A DNA stretch of 64,000 bases from AB-137-C09 sp964645625 (GTDB lineage: Bacteria > Pseudomonadota > Zetaproteobacteria > Mariprofundales > Mariprofundaceae). Position numbers and translations under genes: made by a program. Positions within the stretch are counted from its first letter, which is position 1. The number at the start of each line of letters is the position of its first letter. Shown piece by piece: positions 1-7,844 of this stretch. The notes beneath the pieces were generated by a model. The model worked only from the letters and a program-made list of their open reading frames with translations. It had not been told where the DNA came from and made no database searches. The stretch spans positions 118,164 to 182,163 of the forward strand of contig CAZYAI010000001.1 in the NCBI GenBank assembly GCA_964645625.1. Direction: 5' to 3'.

Positions 1-920
1 ATAATACCATTGGTCAGGGTTTGTTGGCACGCCGTATGGGTAAAAAACGTGTGATTGCCGAAACTGGAGCTGGCCAGCATGGTGTCGCCACGGCAACGGT
101 AGCGGCGATGTTTGGTATGGACTGTGATGTATATATGGGGCGTGAAGATATGGCGCGTCAAGCTCCCAATGTGTTCCGAATGGAGCTGTTGGGTGCCAAT
201 GTGGTAGCAGTGGATTCTGGTACGGCAACGCTTAAAGATGCTTTGAATGATGCGTTGCGTGATTGGGTGGCAAGTTGCGAATCAACGTTTTATATTATTG
301 GAACAGTGGCTGGACCGCACCCTTACCCTTTGATGGTGCGTCAATTCCATAGTGTGATTGGTCAAGAAGCTCGTCTGCAAAGTAAGCAGTTGGCTGGCCG
401 CTTACCTGATGTGGCAGTGGCATGTGTTGGTGGTGGCTCTAATGCCATGGGCTTATTACATCCGCTGCGCGATCAAGGTGTGCGTCTGGTTGCGGTTGAG
501 GCTGCGGGGCATGGGCTGGAAACTGGCGAGCATGCTGCCGCCTTGGCAGCAGGGAAGCCTGGTATCTTGCACGGTAATTTGACCTATTTGATGGAAAACA
601 GTGAAGGTCAAATTCAAGGCACGCATAGTATTTCTGCAGGGCTTGATTACCCTGGTGTAGGGCCTGAGTTGGCAGCCATGTATGAAGCAGGTGAATTGGA
701 ATTAAGCACAGCGTCGGATGATGAGGCAATGGCGGCGTTTCAAACGCTGACGCGCACGGAAGGCATTATTCCAGCGTTAGAGTCAAGCCATGCTTTGGCC
801 GCAGCTTTGCGCTTGGCTGCTGATATGGATTCCGATGCTATCGTGATGGTGAACCTCTCTGGTCGTGGTGATAAAGATATGAATACTGTGATGAAGTTAT
901 TGAAAGGGGGCGCAGTATAA
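1..920 (+). CDS. trpB: Tryptophan synthase beta subunit, 3' part
   Basis: This is the C-terminal three quarters of TrpB, cut by the window edge; the reading frame is open from base 3. TrpB makes L-tryptophan from indole and serine with PLP, in a cytoplasmic complex with TrpA. What shows it: NTIGQGLLARRMGKKR at the very start, the ETGAGQHG loop, AGPHPYP, the phosphate-binding run CVGGGSNAMG, and NLSGRGDKD near the end. The PLP lysine lies upstream of the window and cannot be checked. The stop TAA shares one base with the trpA start (TAATG at 918-922), which suggests translational coupling. Family assignment is secure. Confidence 0.97.
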   Translation, partial: NTIGQGLLARRMGKKRVIAETGAGQHGVATATVAAMFGMDCDVYMGREDMARQAPNVFRMELLGANVVAVDSGTATLKDALNDALRDWVASCESTFYIIGTVAGPHPYPLMVRQFHSVIGQEARLQSKQLAGRLPDVAVACVGGGSNAMGLLHPLRDQGVRLVAVEAAGHGLETGEHAAALAAGKPGILHGNLTYLMENSEGQIQGTHSISAGLDYPGVGPELAAMYEAGELELSTASDDEAMAAFQTLTRTEGIIPALESSHALAAALRLAADMDSDAIVMVNLSGRGDKDMNTVMKLLKGGAV

Positions 921-1735
921 TGGCTAATGCAACATTGAGCGGCGTATTTGCCCGTTGTAACGATGAAAACCGTGCCGCATTGGTGGGCTATTTAACTGCT
1001 GGTGATCCTGATGTGGAACAATCAGAAGTGTATTTGAAAACCTTGGCTTCGCAGGTAGATGTGTTAGAAATTGGTATGCCCTTTTCTGACCCGATGGCTG
1101 ATGGTCCCGTGATTCAAGCAGCCAGCGAGCGTGCTTTAGCTGCTGCTTGTACTTTGGCAGATGTATTTGCGTTATGTCGTCGTGTGCGCGAGCAACAGCC
1201 TGATATTGGTATTGTGCTGATGGGTTATGCCAATGTTCCTTATGCTATGGGCTTTGAAGCTTTTGCAGCAGCAGCTTCTGCAGCGGGTGCTAATGCTGTG
1301 CTGCTGGTAGATATTCCACCTGAGGAAGCGGGTCTGTGCCGAGATGCTTTGCAGGGTCATGATTTGGATCAGATTTTCTTGCTTTCTCCTACTTCGTCAG
1401 AATCGCGTATTCGTTTGGTGGCTGAAGTAGCCAGTGGTTTCATTTATTATGTAACCGTTGCAGGTATTACGGGGGCTCAACTGGGGGGTGTTCAGGCGAT
1501 TGCGGAGCGCGTGGCGGCATTACGTCTGCATACTGATTTGCCGATTTGTGTCGGGTTTGGCATAAAAAATGCTGAACAGGCTGAAGACATAGCCCAGTTC
1601 GCAGATGGTGTGGTGGTGGGTTCTACCTTTGTGAGTAAAATCACCGATTGTAGTGGCGATGTCACACAATGTTCAGAAGTCTTATTAGCAACGGCGCAGT
1701 CAATGAGGTTAGCTATGAAACGGAAAGAATTATGA
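920..1735 (+). CDS. trpA: Tryptophan synthase alpha subunit
   Basis: TrpA cleaves indole-3-glycerol phosphate to indole and glyceraldehyde 3-phosphate; indole is channelled to TrpB. The 271-residue length is normal. The catalytic acids are visible as Glu50 in LEIGMPFSDP and Asp61 in MADGPVIQAA, and the phosphate-binding end of the TIM barrel is seen in VGFGIKNAEQAEDIA and GVVVGSTFVSKI. It overlaps trpB by one base and overlaps the next gene as ATGA. Many gammaproteobacteria carry accD or folC after trpA; here the next gene is a metallo-beta-lactamase-fold phosphodiesterase-like gene. Confidence 0.97.
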   Translation: MANATLSGVFARCNDENRAALVGYLTAGDPDVEQSEVYLKTLASQVDVLEIGMPFSDPMADGPVIQAASERALAAACTLADVFALCRRVREQQPDIGIVLMGYANVPYAMGFEAFAAAASAAGANAVLLVDIPPEEAGLCRDALQGHDLDQIFLLSPTSSESRIRLVAEVASGFIYYVTVAGITGAQLGGVQAIAERVAALRLHTDLPICVGFGIKNAEQAEDIAQFADGVVVGSTFVSKITDCSGDVTQCSEVLLATAQSMRLAMKRKEL

Positions 1736-2517
1736 AAATCAGGGTGCTAGGATGTTACGGTGGGCGTTTGCTTGGTGCGCATCTTAGTTCTTTCTTGGTA
1801 AATGAGACGATTTTGCTGGATGCTGGGTCACCGACGGTGACCTTGGATTTGGATGAGCAATGGCTGATTCGGCATATGTTCATTTCTCATACCCATTTGG
1901 ATCATATTACGGATATTGCTTTTTTAGCGGATAATCGTTCGATCAAGATGCGGGGGCAGGCTACTAGGGATAATAATATTATTATTCATAGCTTGCCAGA
2001 ACACATTGAAGTAATAAAAAAGCATGTGTTAAATGACCTCATTTGGCCTGATTTTACACATATTCCTGTCACTGGTTTGCCAGCATTGAGTATGATGCCC
2101 TTTGAGGCAGAAGAAGTGGTGGAAGCAGATGGGGTGCGTATCACTCCGATCATGGTTAATCATCCTGTTCCTTGTACAGCGTTTTTACTTGACCAAGATG
2201 GTAGCCAATTTATTTACTCCGCTGATACAGGTGTGACAGAGCGTTTGTGGCAAGTGGCTAATGCGCAGCCGAATTTGCGTGGTATCATCCTTGATTGTTC
2301 CTTCCCGAATGCACACATAGGGTTAGCCGAGATTAGTGGGCATTTGACTCCCAAAGGTATGGCTAGTGAGTTGCAAAAATTACAACGCTTGGGTGAAGTG
2401 CCCATTTACCTATTCCACATGAAGCCTGAAACTATGGATGTATTATTAGAAGAAATTGCAGCAGAAGGCATACCAAACCTTACTATTCTGAAACAAGACG
2501 AGGTTTTGGAAATTTAA
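1732..2517 (+). CDS. Metallo-beta-lactamase-fold protein, class II cyclic-nucleotide phosphodiesterase-like
   Basis: A 261-residue protein with the metal-binding motif SHTHLDH (His53, His55, Asp57, His58), a later His in VNHPVPCTAF and an Asp in YSADTG. This pattern, with THLDH rather than the HxHxDH of RNase Z or glyoxalase II, fits the class II cAMP phosphodiesterase family (CpdP and yeast PDE1), which hydrolyse 3',5'-cyclic nucleotides. Substrate is inferred. The ATG at 1732 overlaps the trpA stop (ATGA); a longer in-frame start at 1669 would lie deep inside trpA and is unlikely. No secretion signal is visible, so it is probably cytoplasmic. Confidence 0.75.
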   Translation: MKIRVLGCYGGRLLGAHLSSFLVNETILLDAGSPTVTLDLDEQWLIRHMFISHTHLDHITDIAFLADNRSIKMRGQATRDNNIIIHSLPEHIEVIKKHVLNDLIWPDFTHIPVTGLPALSMMPFEAEEVVEADGVRITPIMVNHPVPCTAFLLDQDGSQFIYSADTGVTERLWQVANAQPNLRGIILDCSFPNAHIGLAEISGHLTPKGMASELQKLQRLGEVPIYLFHMKPETMDVLLEEIAAEGIPNLTILKQDEVLEI

Positions 2518-2570
2518 TATCGCTTTGGGACGCGTTGTAGTTATGATGTTTTGCTAGAACATTATGTCTG

Positions 2571-2810
2571 TTAGGCTAGCACCCATCCAGCATTGGTTAA
2601 GTCTTCAACGCTATCGTAGTGCGTGAATGTATGGCTGTTTTTTAAGCAACGAAGACGGTATAAACCTTTATCCATTTCTGCCTCGTAAACAAAATGGCGT
2701 GTGCCATCGTGATGTTTAAAGATGACCTTACCATTCAGGCGTATGTAGCGTTCTTCCGCAATCGTTTTTGTTGATTTTTCTATGACGCTTTCTGTCCAAC
2801 CGTTACTCAT
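2571..2810 (-). CDS. Small hypothetical protein
   Basis: A 79-residue acidic/basic mixed protein without signal or membrane segment. I chose the ATG at 2810 because GGAG sits 5-6 bases upstream; a start at 2861 would add 17 residues without a clear ribosome site. The middle (GKVIFKHHDGTRHFVYEAEMDKG) reads as a short beta-strand-rich unit, and the end (SVEDLTNAGWVLA) as a helix and strand. I do not recognise the family. It may be transcribed just ahead of the amidohydrolase neighbours only by orientation: it lies downstream of them on the same strand. Confidence 0.6.
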   Translation of the reverse strand: MSNGWTESVIEKSTKTIAEERYIRLNGKVIFKHHDGTRHFVYEAEMDKGLYRLRCLKNSHTFTHYDSVEDLTNAGWVLA

Positions 2811-2880
2811 TGTTTCTCCATCCTTATATTCTTTTATATAGCGTTTTGGCACGCTGTGCACAGGCTAGCAGTCGTACCCG

Positions 2881-4047
2881 TTAATATGTTGCCATAGTGA
2901 CCAGTGCCATGATGCCATGATGCATGGACTGTTCATCAAGGTCAAAAGCAGGGTGATGCAATGGCCATGATGTTGCACTGGAACTGGCGGTTCCCAGTCG
3001 CAGTAAGCAGCCTGGTGCAATCGCCAAAAATGCTGCAAAGTCTTCGCCTCCCATGGAGGCTTCGGATAGCTCGATAAGCAATTCTGATGCCAATACCTTG
3101 TTTAAGGCTTGACGTACTTCCTGAATCACGTGGTCGTCATTGCGTAATAAGGGGATAGAGCATTGCAGCTTGAATGTGGCATCTACACGCCATGCTTCGG
3201 CAATATGTTGACTCATGTTTTGAATACTTTGTCGTATTTGTTGATGTACTTCAGGGTGTAGGCTACGGATCGTGCCAGCAAACATCGCTTGCTCTGGCAT
3301 GACGTTGGCTGCAAAGCCTGATTGAAAGCGTCCAATACTGAGTACCGCTTGATGATTGGCATCCACGCGACGGCTAATGATTTGGTTGATGGATTGCATA
3401 ATGTGACTGGCAGCAAGAATGACATCACTGCATTGATGCGGTCGTGCGGCATGACCGCCTTGCCCCGTCACCGTAACTTCAAATAAATCTGTAGCTGCAC
3501 ACATCACGCCTTTTTTAATGCCGATATGACCAGCAGGGAGGTGCGGGGATACGTGCAGGGCATGGATGCGTTGCGGTGTAAAATCACGGAACAGACCGTC
3601 TTCAATCATCGCCTGTGCGCCAGTAGCTTTCTCTTCAGCGGGTTGAAAAATGCAGGCGATATGGTGCGTTAACGATGTGCGCATCTGTTGTAAAACGATC
3701 GCTGCCGAGACGAGCATGGCACTGTGTGCATCATGACCGCAGCAGTGACTGACGTTGCGAACGGTGGATTTGTAGTTTGTTTGCCCTGTTTCATCAATGG
3801 GTAAGGCATCCATATCGGCGCGCAAGGCAACCCATGAAGCTTGAGGGTTGGCGCATTTAATGGTGGCTAATATGCCGTGACCACCAATATTACTGTGGCA
3901 GGTGATGCCGTGTTGTTCCAAGCATGTGCGTATGGTCGCTGCGGTTTTTGACTCGTCACCCGAACATTCAGGGTGTTGGTGCAGTTGCCGACGTAAGGCG
4001 ATGGCGTGGGGTAATTGCTGTTGTACTGCGGTGCTTATGTTTTCCAT
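2881..4047 (-). CDS. M20D family metal-dependent amidohydrolase
   Basis: A 388-residue M20D peptidase/amidohydrolase of the hippurate/IAA-amino-acid hydrolase type, which cleaves N-acyl or peptide-like amide bonds. Seen: ADMDALPIDE, the dinuclear metal site CGHDAHSAML (Cys103, His105, His108), FQPAEE, LHVSPHLPAG and the closing HHPAFDLDE. The length is typical and there is no signal peptide. Its start overlaps the end of the upstream YbdK-like ligase gene by 13 bases, so the two are co-translated. The substrate is unknown; pairing with a gamma-glutamyl-type ligase suggests processing of a small amide or peptide (inference). Confidence 0.85.
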   Translation of the reverse strand: MENISTAVQQQLPHAIALRRQLHQHPECSGDESKTAATIRTCLEQHGITCHSNIGGHGILATIKCANPQASWVALRADMDALPIDETGQTNYKSTVRNVSHCCGHDAHSAMLVSAAIVLQQMRTSLTHHIACIFQPAEEKATGAQAMIEDGLFRDFTPQRIHALHVSPHLPAGHIGIKKGVMCAATDLFEVTVTGQGGHAARPHQCSDVILAASHIMQSINQIISRRVDANHQAVLSIGRFQSGFAANVMPEQAMFAGTIRSLHPEVHQQIRQSIQNMSQHIAEAWRVDATFKLQCSIPLLRNDDHVIQEVRQALNKVLASELLIELSEASMGGEDFAAFLAIAPGCLLRLGTASSSATSWPLHHPAFDLDEQSMHHGIMALVTMATY

Positions 4048-5141
4048 GTTTTTACCATCCGTTGAATGCGTGCTGAGGAAGTTTCATGGCGTAGTTGACG
4101 TTGCCGTTCTGCGCCATCGCCGTGTTGTTGCCAGTCATCCAAACGGGCATGCACCACGGCGAGCTCTTCAGCAGGCGCGTAGTTTTGCAGTTGTGTGAGT
4201 CGCATTTCTAACCAGTCCAACCACGGTAGGCACTGGGCTGTAAAAGGATCAATGATTTCAGCGCGCATGCCGTAGCGGCAGGCTCGCCAACGATTTTCTC
4301 GGATTAACGAGTGGTGAATGGGGCGGCTGCCAGCAAAATCGACTTGGGTGGCTGCAATAGCTTCGGCGCGGACGTAAGCCGCATAGGCTCGGGTGTCTGC
4401 TTCATTTGCGGGTAGATCGCCAATGCGGATTTCAAGTGTGCCGTAATCAGGGTGAGGGCGCATCTCCCACCAAATATCACGAATACTATCAATACTCCCT
4501 GTTTGCATGAGTTGTTGGGCGCAACGTTGGAAGTCAGCCCAATTTTGAAAGTAAAACGGCATGCCGCCTTGGCTAAGGTTTTCTGCTACTTTGATGCGGC
4601 TAGAGGCAAGTCCAGTATCGTGATTGCTCCAGTAAGGGGAATTGGCACTCATCGCCAAAAACATGGGAAGAATCGGTAGTAAGCGATTGGAGGCTTGAAT
4701 GCAGGTCTCTCCATCAGGCATGCCGATGTGCACGTGAATGCCGACAATATTATAGCGTTGTAAGGACCAGCAAAGGCGTTTAGCTAGGGTGTGGTAGCGC
4801 GGGTTGGATGATACCTGTTGCTCTTGCCAACGAGAAAATGGGTGGGTGGAAGAAGGTAGTAGGTTACATGTTTGTTGCATGCCTTCGAGCTGTTGTTTGA
4901 TGCTGCATAGCTCGTCTAAACATTCGCTACTATTGCGGTGTATGGCGGAGTTCATTTCGATGATTGAGGTGAACAATTCGCCTTTTAAGTTGCCTGTATG
5001 GAGTGCGAGTTGCCATTGTTGCAACAGATCAGGCGCATGAGGGATTTGTTCGCCTGATGATGGATCGACCAAAAACCACTCTAACTCCACGCCTATGGTG
5101 GGGTTTGGCGATGGTATGAAGGTAATATCATCCATCATCAT
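4035..5141 (-). CDS. Carboxylate-amine ligase, YbdK/GCS2 family
   Basis: A 368-residue member of the glutamate-cysteine ligase type 2 family. Seen: TIGVELEWFLVD near the N terminus (metal/ATP-binding Glu pair), GIHVHIGMPDGE in the middle and MRPHPDYGTLEIRIGDLP towards the end. YbdK proteins have weak glutamate-cysteine ligase activity in vitro; the true substrate is unsettled. The start at 5141 gives an ATGA overlap with the yaaA stop and is preferred over an in-frame ATG at 5159. It overlaps the amidohydrolase downstream, so yaaA, this gene and the amidohydrolase form one tight operon. Confidence 0.85.
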   Translation of the reverse strand: MMMDDITFIPSPNPTIGVELEWFLVDPSSGEQIPHAPDLLQQWQLALHTGNLKGELFTSIIEMNSAIHRNSSECLDELCSIKQQLEGMQQTCNLLPSSTHPFSRWQEQQVSSNPRYHTLAKRLCWSLQRYNIVGIHVHIGMPDGETCIQASNRLLPILPMFLAMSANSPYWSNHDTGLASSRIKVAENLSQGGMPFYFQNWADFQRCAQQLMQTGSIDSIRDIWWEMRPHPDYGTLEIRIGDLPANEADTRAYAAYVRAEAIAATQVDFAGSRPIHHSLIRENRWRACRYGMRAEIIDPFTAQCLPWLDWLEMRLTQLQNYAPAEELAVVHARLDDWQQHGDGAERQRQLRHETSSARIQRMVKTWKT

Positions 5142-5905
5142 GGGCGACAAAACACCCAAGTATGTGCGTTGGAATCATCGCAACTCCAGCGGTAGCCACC
5201 CTCGTTAAAGTCTTTTAGTGCTTCTACATCGGTGATTTGTTGCTGGATGATGAAGCGTGCCATTAAGCCTCGTGCGCGTTTGGCATGAATGCCGATGACT
5301 TTATAACGACCGTTGTGTAGTTCTTTAAATGTCGGGGTAATGATGCTGCCTGGGATATGTTGTGGGCGTACCGATTTGAAATACTCTTGTGAAGCTAGGT
5401 TAATGAGGTGGCTGCTGTTGTTTTGTTCCATGTGTATCGCAAGCTGCTTGCTGATGCGGTCAGACCAGAACTCATACAAGTTTTTCCCTCGTGAAGTTGC
5501 CAATGCCGTTCCCATTTCTAAGCGGTAGGATTGCATCAGGTCATGGGGGCGTAAAATACCATAAAGTCCTGATAGAATGCGTAGATGTGCTTGTGCAAAA
5601 TCGTGATCGCTATGGCTGAAGCTGTCGGCATCCAAGGTTTGGTAAACATCACCGCGAAAGACTGCCAGCGCAGGTCGGGCATTGTCATGGGTGAAGGGGC
5701 GGTGCCATGCTTGAAAGCGTTGTTGGTTTAAATCGGCGAGTTTCATGCTTATTTTCATAAGATTGGCAATAGCATAGCTATCTTGTAAACGCAGTGTGTC
5801 GATTAAGGTGCTGCTATCCTCCAATAATGCGGGTATGGTGGGTACGATATCAGCGAAGTCTTGATTCATATCCAATTTTTTAGCAGGAGAGATGACGATT
5901 AGCAT
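5138..5905 (-). CDS. yaaA: Peroxide stress protein YaaA
   Basis: A 255-residue YaaA (UPF0246/DUF328) protein. In E. coli YaaA limits free intracellular iron and protects DNA and proteins during hydrogen peroxide stress. The diagnostic N terminus LIVISPAKKLD is present, with RFQAWHRPF, LSGLYGILRPHDLMQSYRLEM and, near the C terminus, HAKRARGLMARF. Length is typical. It is the first gene of an overlapping minus-strand operon with the YbdK-like ligase and the M20D amidohydrolase. A peroxide-related role for the downstream pair would be inference only. Confidence 0.93.
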   Translation of the reverse strand: MLIVISPAKKLDMNQDFADIVPTIPALLEDSSTLIDTLRLQDSYAIANLMKISMKLADLNQQRFQAWHRPFTHDNARPALAVFRGDVYQTLDADSFSHSDHDFAQAHLRILSGLYGILRPHDLMQSYRLEMGTALATSRGKNLYEFWSDRISKQLAIHMEQNNSSHLINLASQEYFKSVRPQHIPGSIITPTFKELHNGRYKVIGIHAKRARGLMARFIIQQQITDVEALKDFNEGGYRWSCDDSNAHTWVFCRP

Positions 5906-5940
5906 GATAAGGCTCTCAAAGTGACGTAATCACGTAGATG

Positions 5941-6071
5941 CTGACACAATGCGTCAGTTTTTTGTTGCGTGGAGGTTTTCCTCAACGCTTTTCTGTCGGT
6001 TGACAGTGCAAGGCTGATTGTACAGTTTTGTCTTTTAAAGTGAAATGTTTTTAACCTGAATGGTTCAGGTT
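5941..6071 (+). promoter_or_regulatory. Structured leader of the first DUF11 gene, with terminator-like hairpin
   Basis: Three hairpins precede the gene at 6089. CTGAC/GTCAG (5941-5945 and 5953-5957) is followed by six T, the form of a rho-independent terminator although no plus-strand gene lies upstream. A second stem at 5967-5988 has a TTTT loop. The third, AACCTGAA/TTCAGGTT (6053-6071, loop TGG), stops 7 bases before the ribosome site. A TTGACA at 6000-6005 with TACAGT 15 bases on is a weak promoter candidate; if it is used, only the last hairpin would be in the mRNA. Confidence 0.4.
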
Positions 6072-6088
6072 GGACGTTGGGAGTAGCT

Positions 6089-6640
6089 ATGATGTATCAT
6101 TTTAGTACCCGTGTTGGCTATTTTCATGGTCGTGGTATGGATTGGCGTGACTATAGTGCGCACGCTGCGTTGTTATTGTTGATGTTTATTGCTGGTGCCA
6201 GTTCAGCTTGGGCTAAGCCAGATGTGAAAATACGCATCGAGGCACTCAAACAGGTGGTGGTGGAAGAGGCGGGTAAAAAGTTGTTGAAGCGCGTTCCTGC
6301 GACGGAAGCTAAGCCTGGTGATACCGTTATTTTTCAATTACATTATCATAATCAAGGTGATGAAGCGGCAAAGAATGCCGCCTTGGTTGACCCAATCCCC
6401 TTAGAGACGACCTATATCGCAGGGTCGGCTTTTGGTCCTGGCAGTGAGATTACTTTTTCGGCTGATGATGGTAAGCACTATGCCGAGCCTGAGCAGTTGT
6501 TTCGAGAGAAAAAATTAGCTGATGGATCGATAGAGAAGAAGCTGATTCCACCAAGGTTTTATACGCATATCCGCTGGTTGATTAAAGAAATTCCAGCAGG
6601 TAAAAGCGGAGTCTGTTCCTTTCAGGTGGAGCTGAAGTAA
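6089..6640 (+). CDS. Exported DUF11-type protein 1
   Basis: A 183-residue protein with an N-terminal hydrophobic stretch (ALLLLMFIAGASSAWA) ending in a likely signal peptidase I site before KPDV. The mature part is one DUF11-like beta-sandwich: VIFQLHYHNQGDEAA, then DPIPLETTYIAGSAFGPGS and a last strand SFQVELK. DUF11 domains are Ig-like modules of surface or envelope proteins. The start at 6089 is chosen for GGGAG five bases upstream; the 6077 TTG is not needed. It is a clear paralogue of the gene at 7215, and first in the surface-protein island. Function unknown. Confidence 0.85.
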   Translation: MMYHFSTRVGYFHGRGMDWRDYSAHAALLLLMFIAGASSAWAKPDVKIRIEALKQVVVEEAGKKLLKRVPATEAKPGDTVIFQLHYHNQGDEAAKNAALVDPIPLETTYIAGSAFGPGSEITFSADDGKHYAEPEQLFREKKLADGSIEKKLIPPRFYTHIRWLIKEIPAGKSGVCSFQVELK

Positions 6641-6673
6641 GCACATCAATACTTTGTATGAGATTCTTGTTTG

Positions 6674-6880
6674 TTTTTTGCTTCCCGTTTAAGACGGGAC
6701 GCATGTACACTACAAGACCATCATGTATGGTTGTGGTTGAGGTACGAAACCCAACTTTAAAACAACCATAAGTTATTTAGTTAGGCGTGCTCTTTTGTTG
6801 GGTTTCGTGCCTCAACCCAACCTACGGGGTCACGCATATCCATATTGCTTTTGTCCCGCTTTAAACGGAAAGCTTTTTTG
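6674..6880. mobile_element. MITE-like nested inverted repeat
   Basis: Terminal arms 6681-6700 and 6853-6872 are inverted repeats of each other with 17 of 20 positions matching. An inner pair, 6735-6755 and 6797-6817, matches at 20 of 21. The element is flanked on both sides by TTTTTTG (6674-6680 and 6874-6880), a possible 7-base target duplication, though low complexity weakens this. There is no reading frame inside. Inner arms of the type GGTTGAGG...GAAACCCAAC resemble dispersed repeats known in several proteobacteria and cyanobacteria (recalled, not searched). Confidence 0.5.
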
Positions 6881-7118
6881 TATGTAAGCCTATCCTACCC
6901 TTGAGTTTAACTCCTCTTCCTTTTATTTCCTCGTCCAAGACATTGATAACAAAGCGCGTGTCATCTTGAAAAGGTGTTTTCCTCTCTTGTTGCGACTAGT
7001 TATATATCCTAGGTTAACATGCAATCTAATACTGTTTAAATGTAAAAGTTAATAGATATTTCATTCTGCGGCGATAGATTTCAGCGATTTTCTTGTGCTT
7101 GCTATGGGTTTCTTGAAG
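6881..7118. other. Non-coding stretch without identified content
   Basis: Together with the MITE-like element and the promoter region to its right, this fills the 574-base gap between the first two DUF11 genes. It is AT-rich; I see no convincing reading frame, tRNA or riboswitch core here. Confidence 0.5.
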
Positions 7119-7161
7119 GGTGACTTAGGTCACATACTAATTTTTCCTACCTTTATATAGT
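7119..7161 (+). promoter_or_regulatory. CRP-like site and promoter of the 7215 gene
   Basis: GGTGA-N6-TCACA at 7119-7134 matches nine of ten conserved positions of the CRP consensus TGTGA-N6-TCACA. Its centre is 7126.5. A -10-like TATAGT lies at 7156-7161, which would put the transcription start near 7168 and the site at about -41.5, the geometry of a class II CRP-activated promoter. No good -35 is present, as expected for such promoters. FNR-type binding is less likely because the half sites read GTGA/TCAC. Confidence 0.5.
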
Positions 7162-7214
7162 GGCATGAGTTTTGCTTAATGGTCCTTAAATACTATTGGC
7201 TTTGGAGTCTTTGA

Positions 7215-7694
7215 ATGCGTGTTGTGTTGTTGTTAGCTATGTTGACTTTGCCTTTTATGGCTTGGGCTAAACCTGATGTGACTATTTCTGTTGTTGCTAA
7301 ACAACAGGTCGTCGTTGAGGAGAATGGTAAGAAAGTGACCAAGTTGGTCGAAGCGCATGATGTGGTGCCTGGCGATGTCTTGATTTATCAATTGCATTAC
7401 CAAAACGTAGGCGATGAGCCAGCGGTAGGTGCAGCTTTGGTTAATCCAGTGCCTGAGAATACGATGTATGTGGACGGTTCTGCCTTTGGTCCTGGTTCAG
7501 ATATCGATTTTTCTATCGACGGTGGTAAACACTATAAACGCGCCAGCTTGTTGACTTACGAAGTGAAGTTGGGTGATGGCACGGTGGAAAAACGCACCGC
7601 AAGCCCTGAGCAATACACGCATATTCGTTGGACTGTGAGCCAGATCCCTGCAGGGAAATCGGGCACTGCCAGCTTTCAGGTTCGGGTGCAGTAA
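7215..7694 (+). CDS. Exported DUF11-type protein 2
   Basis: A 159-residue paralogue of the protein at 6089. A short signal peptide (MRVVLLLAMLTLPFMAWA) is followed by mature KPDV, then VLIYQLHYQNVGDEPA, NPVPENTMYVDGSAFGPGS, a charged segment and the closing PAGKSGTASFQVRVQ. It is a single DUF11-like sandwich and probably sits in the periplasm or on the cell surface. The GGAG at 7205-7208 is a reasonable ribosome site for the ATG at 7215. The CRP-like promoter upstream implies carbon-status control (inference). Exact partner and role unknown. Confidence 0.87.
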   Translation: MRVVLLLAMLTLPFMAWAKPDVTISVVAKQQVVVEENGKKVTKLVEAHDVVPGDVLIYQLHYQNVGDEPAVGAALVNPVPENTMYVDGSAFGPGSDIDFSIDGGKHYKRASLLTYEVKLGDGTVEKRTASPEQYTHIRWTVSQIPAGKSGTASFQVRVQ

Positions 7695-7844
7695 TGCTGC
7701 CGTCTTTCATGCCGGTGAGGCATTGGATTTTTACACATGGTTCATGTGTCGAGGAGGGGCTTATGGCTCATGATGCGATGTTAATGCTTTGAAGTTTCCG
7801 TGTTCGTTTGATTGGTTTATACTATAGATAAGAAGGAGTTTGAG

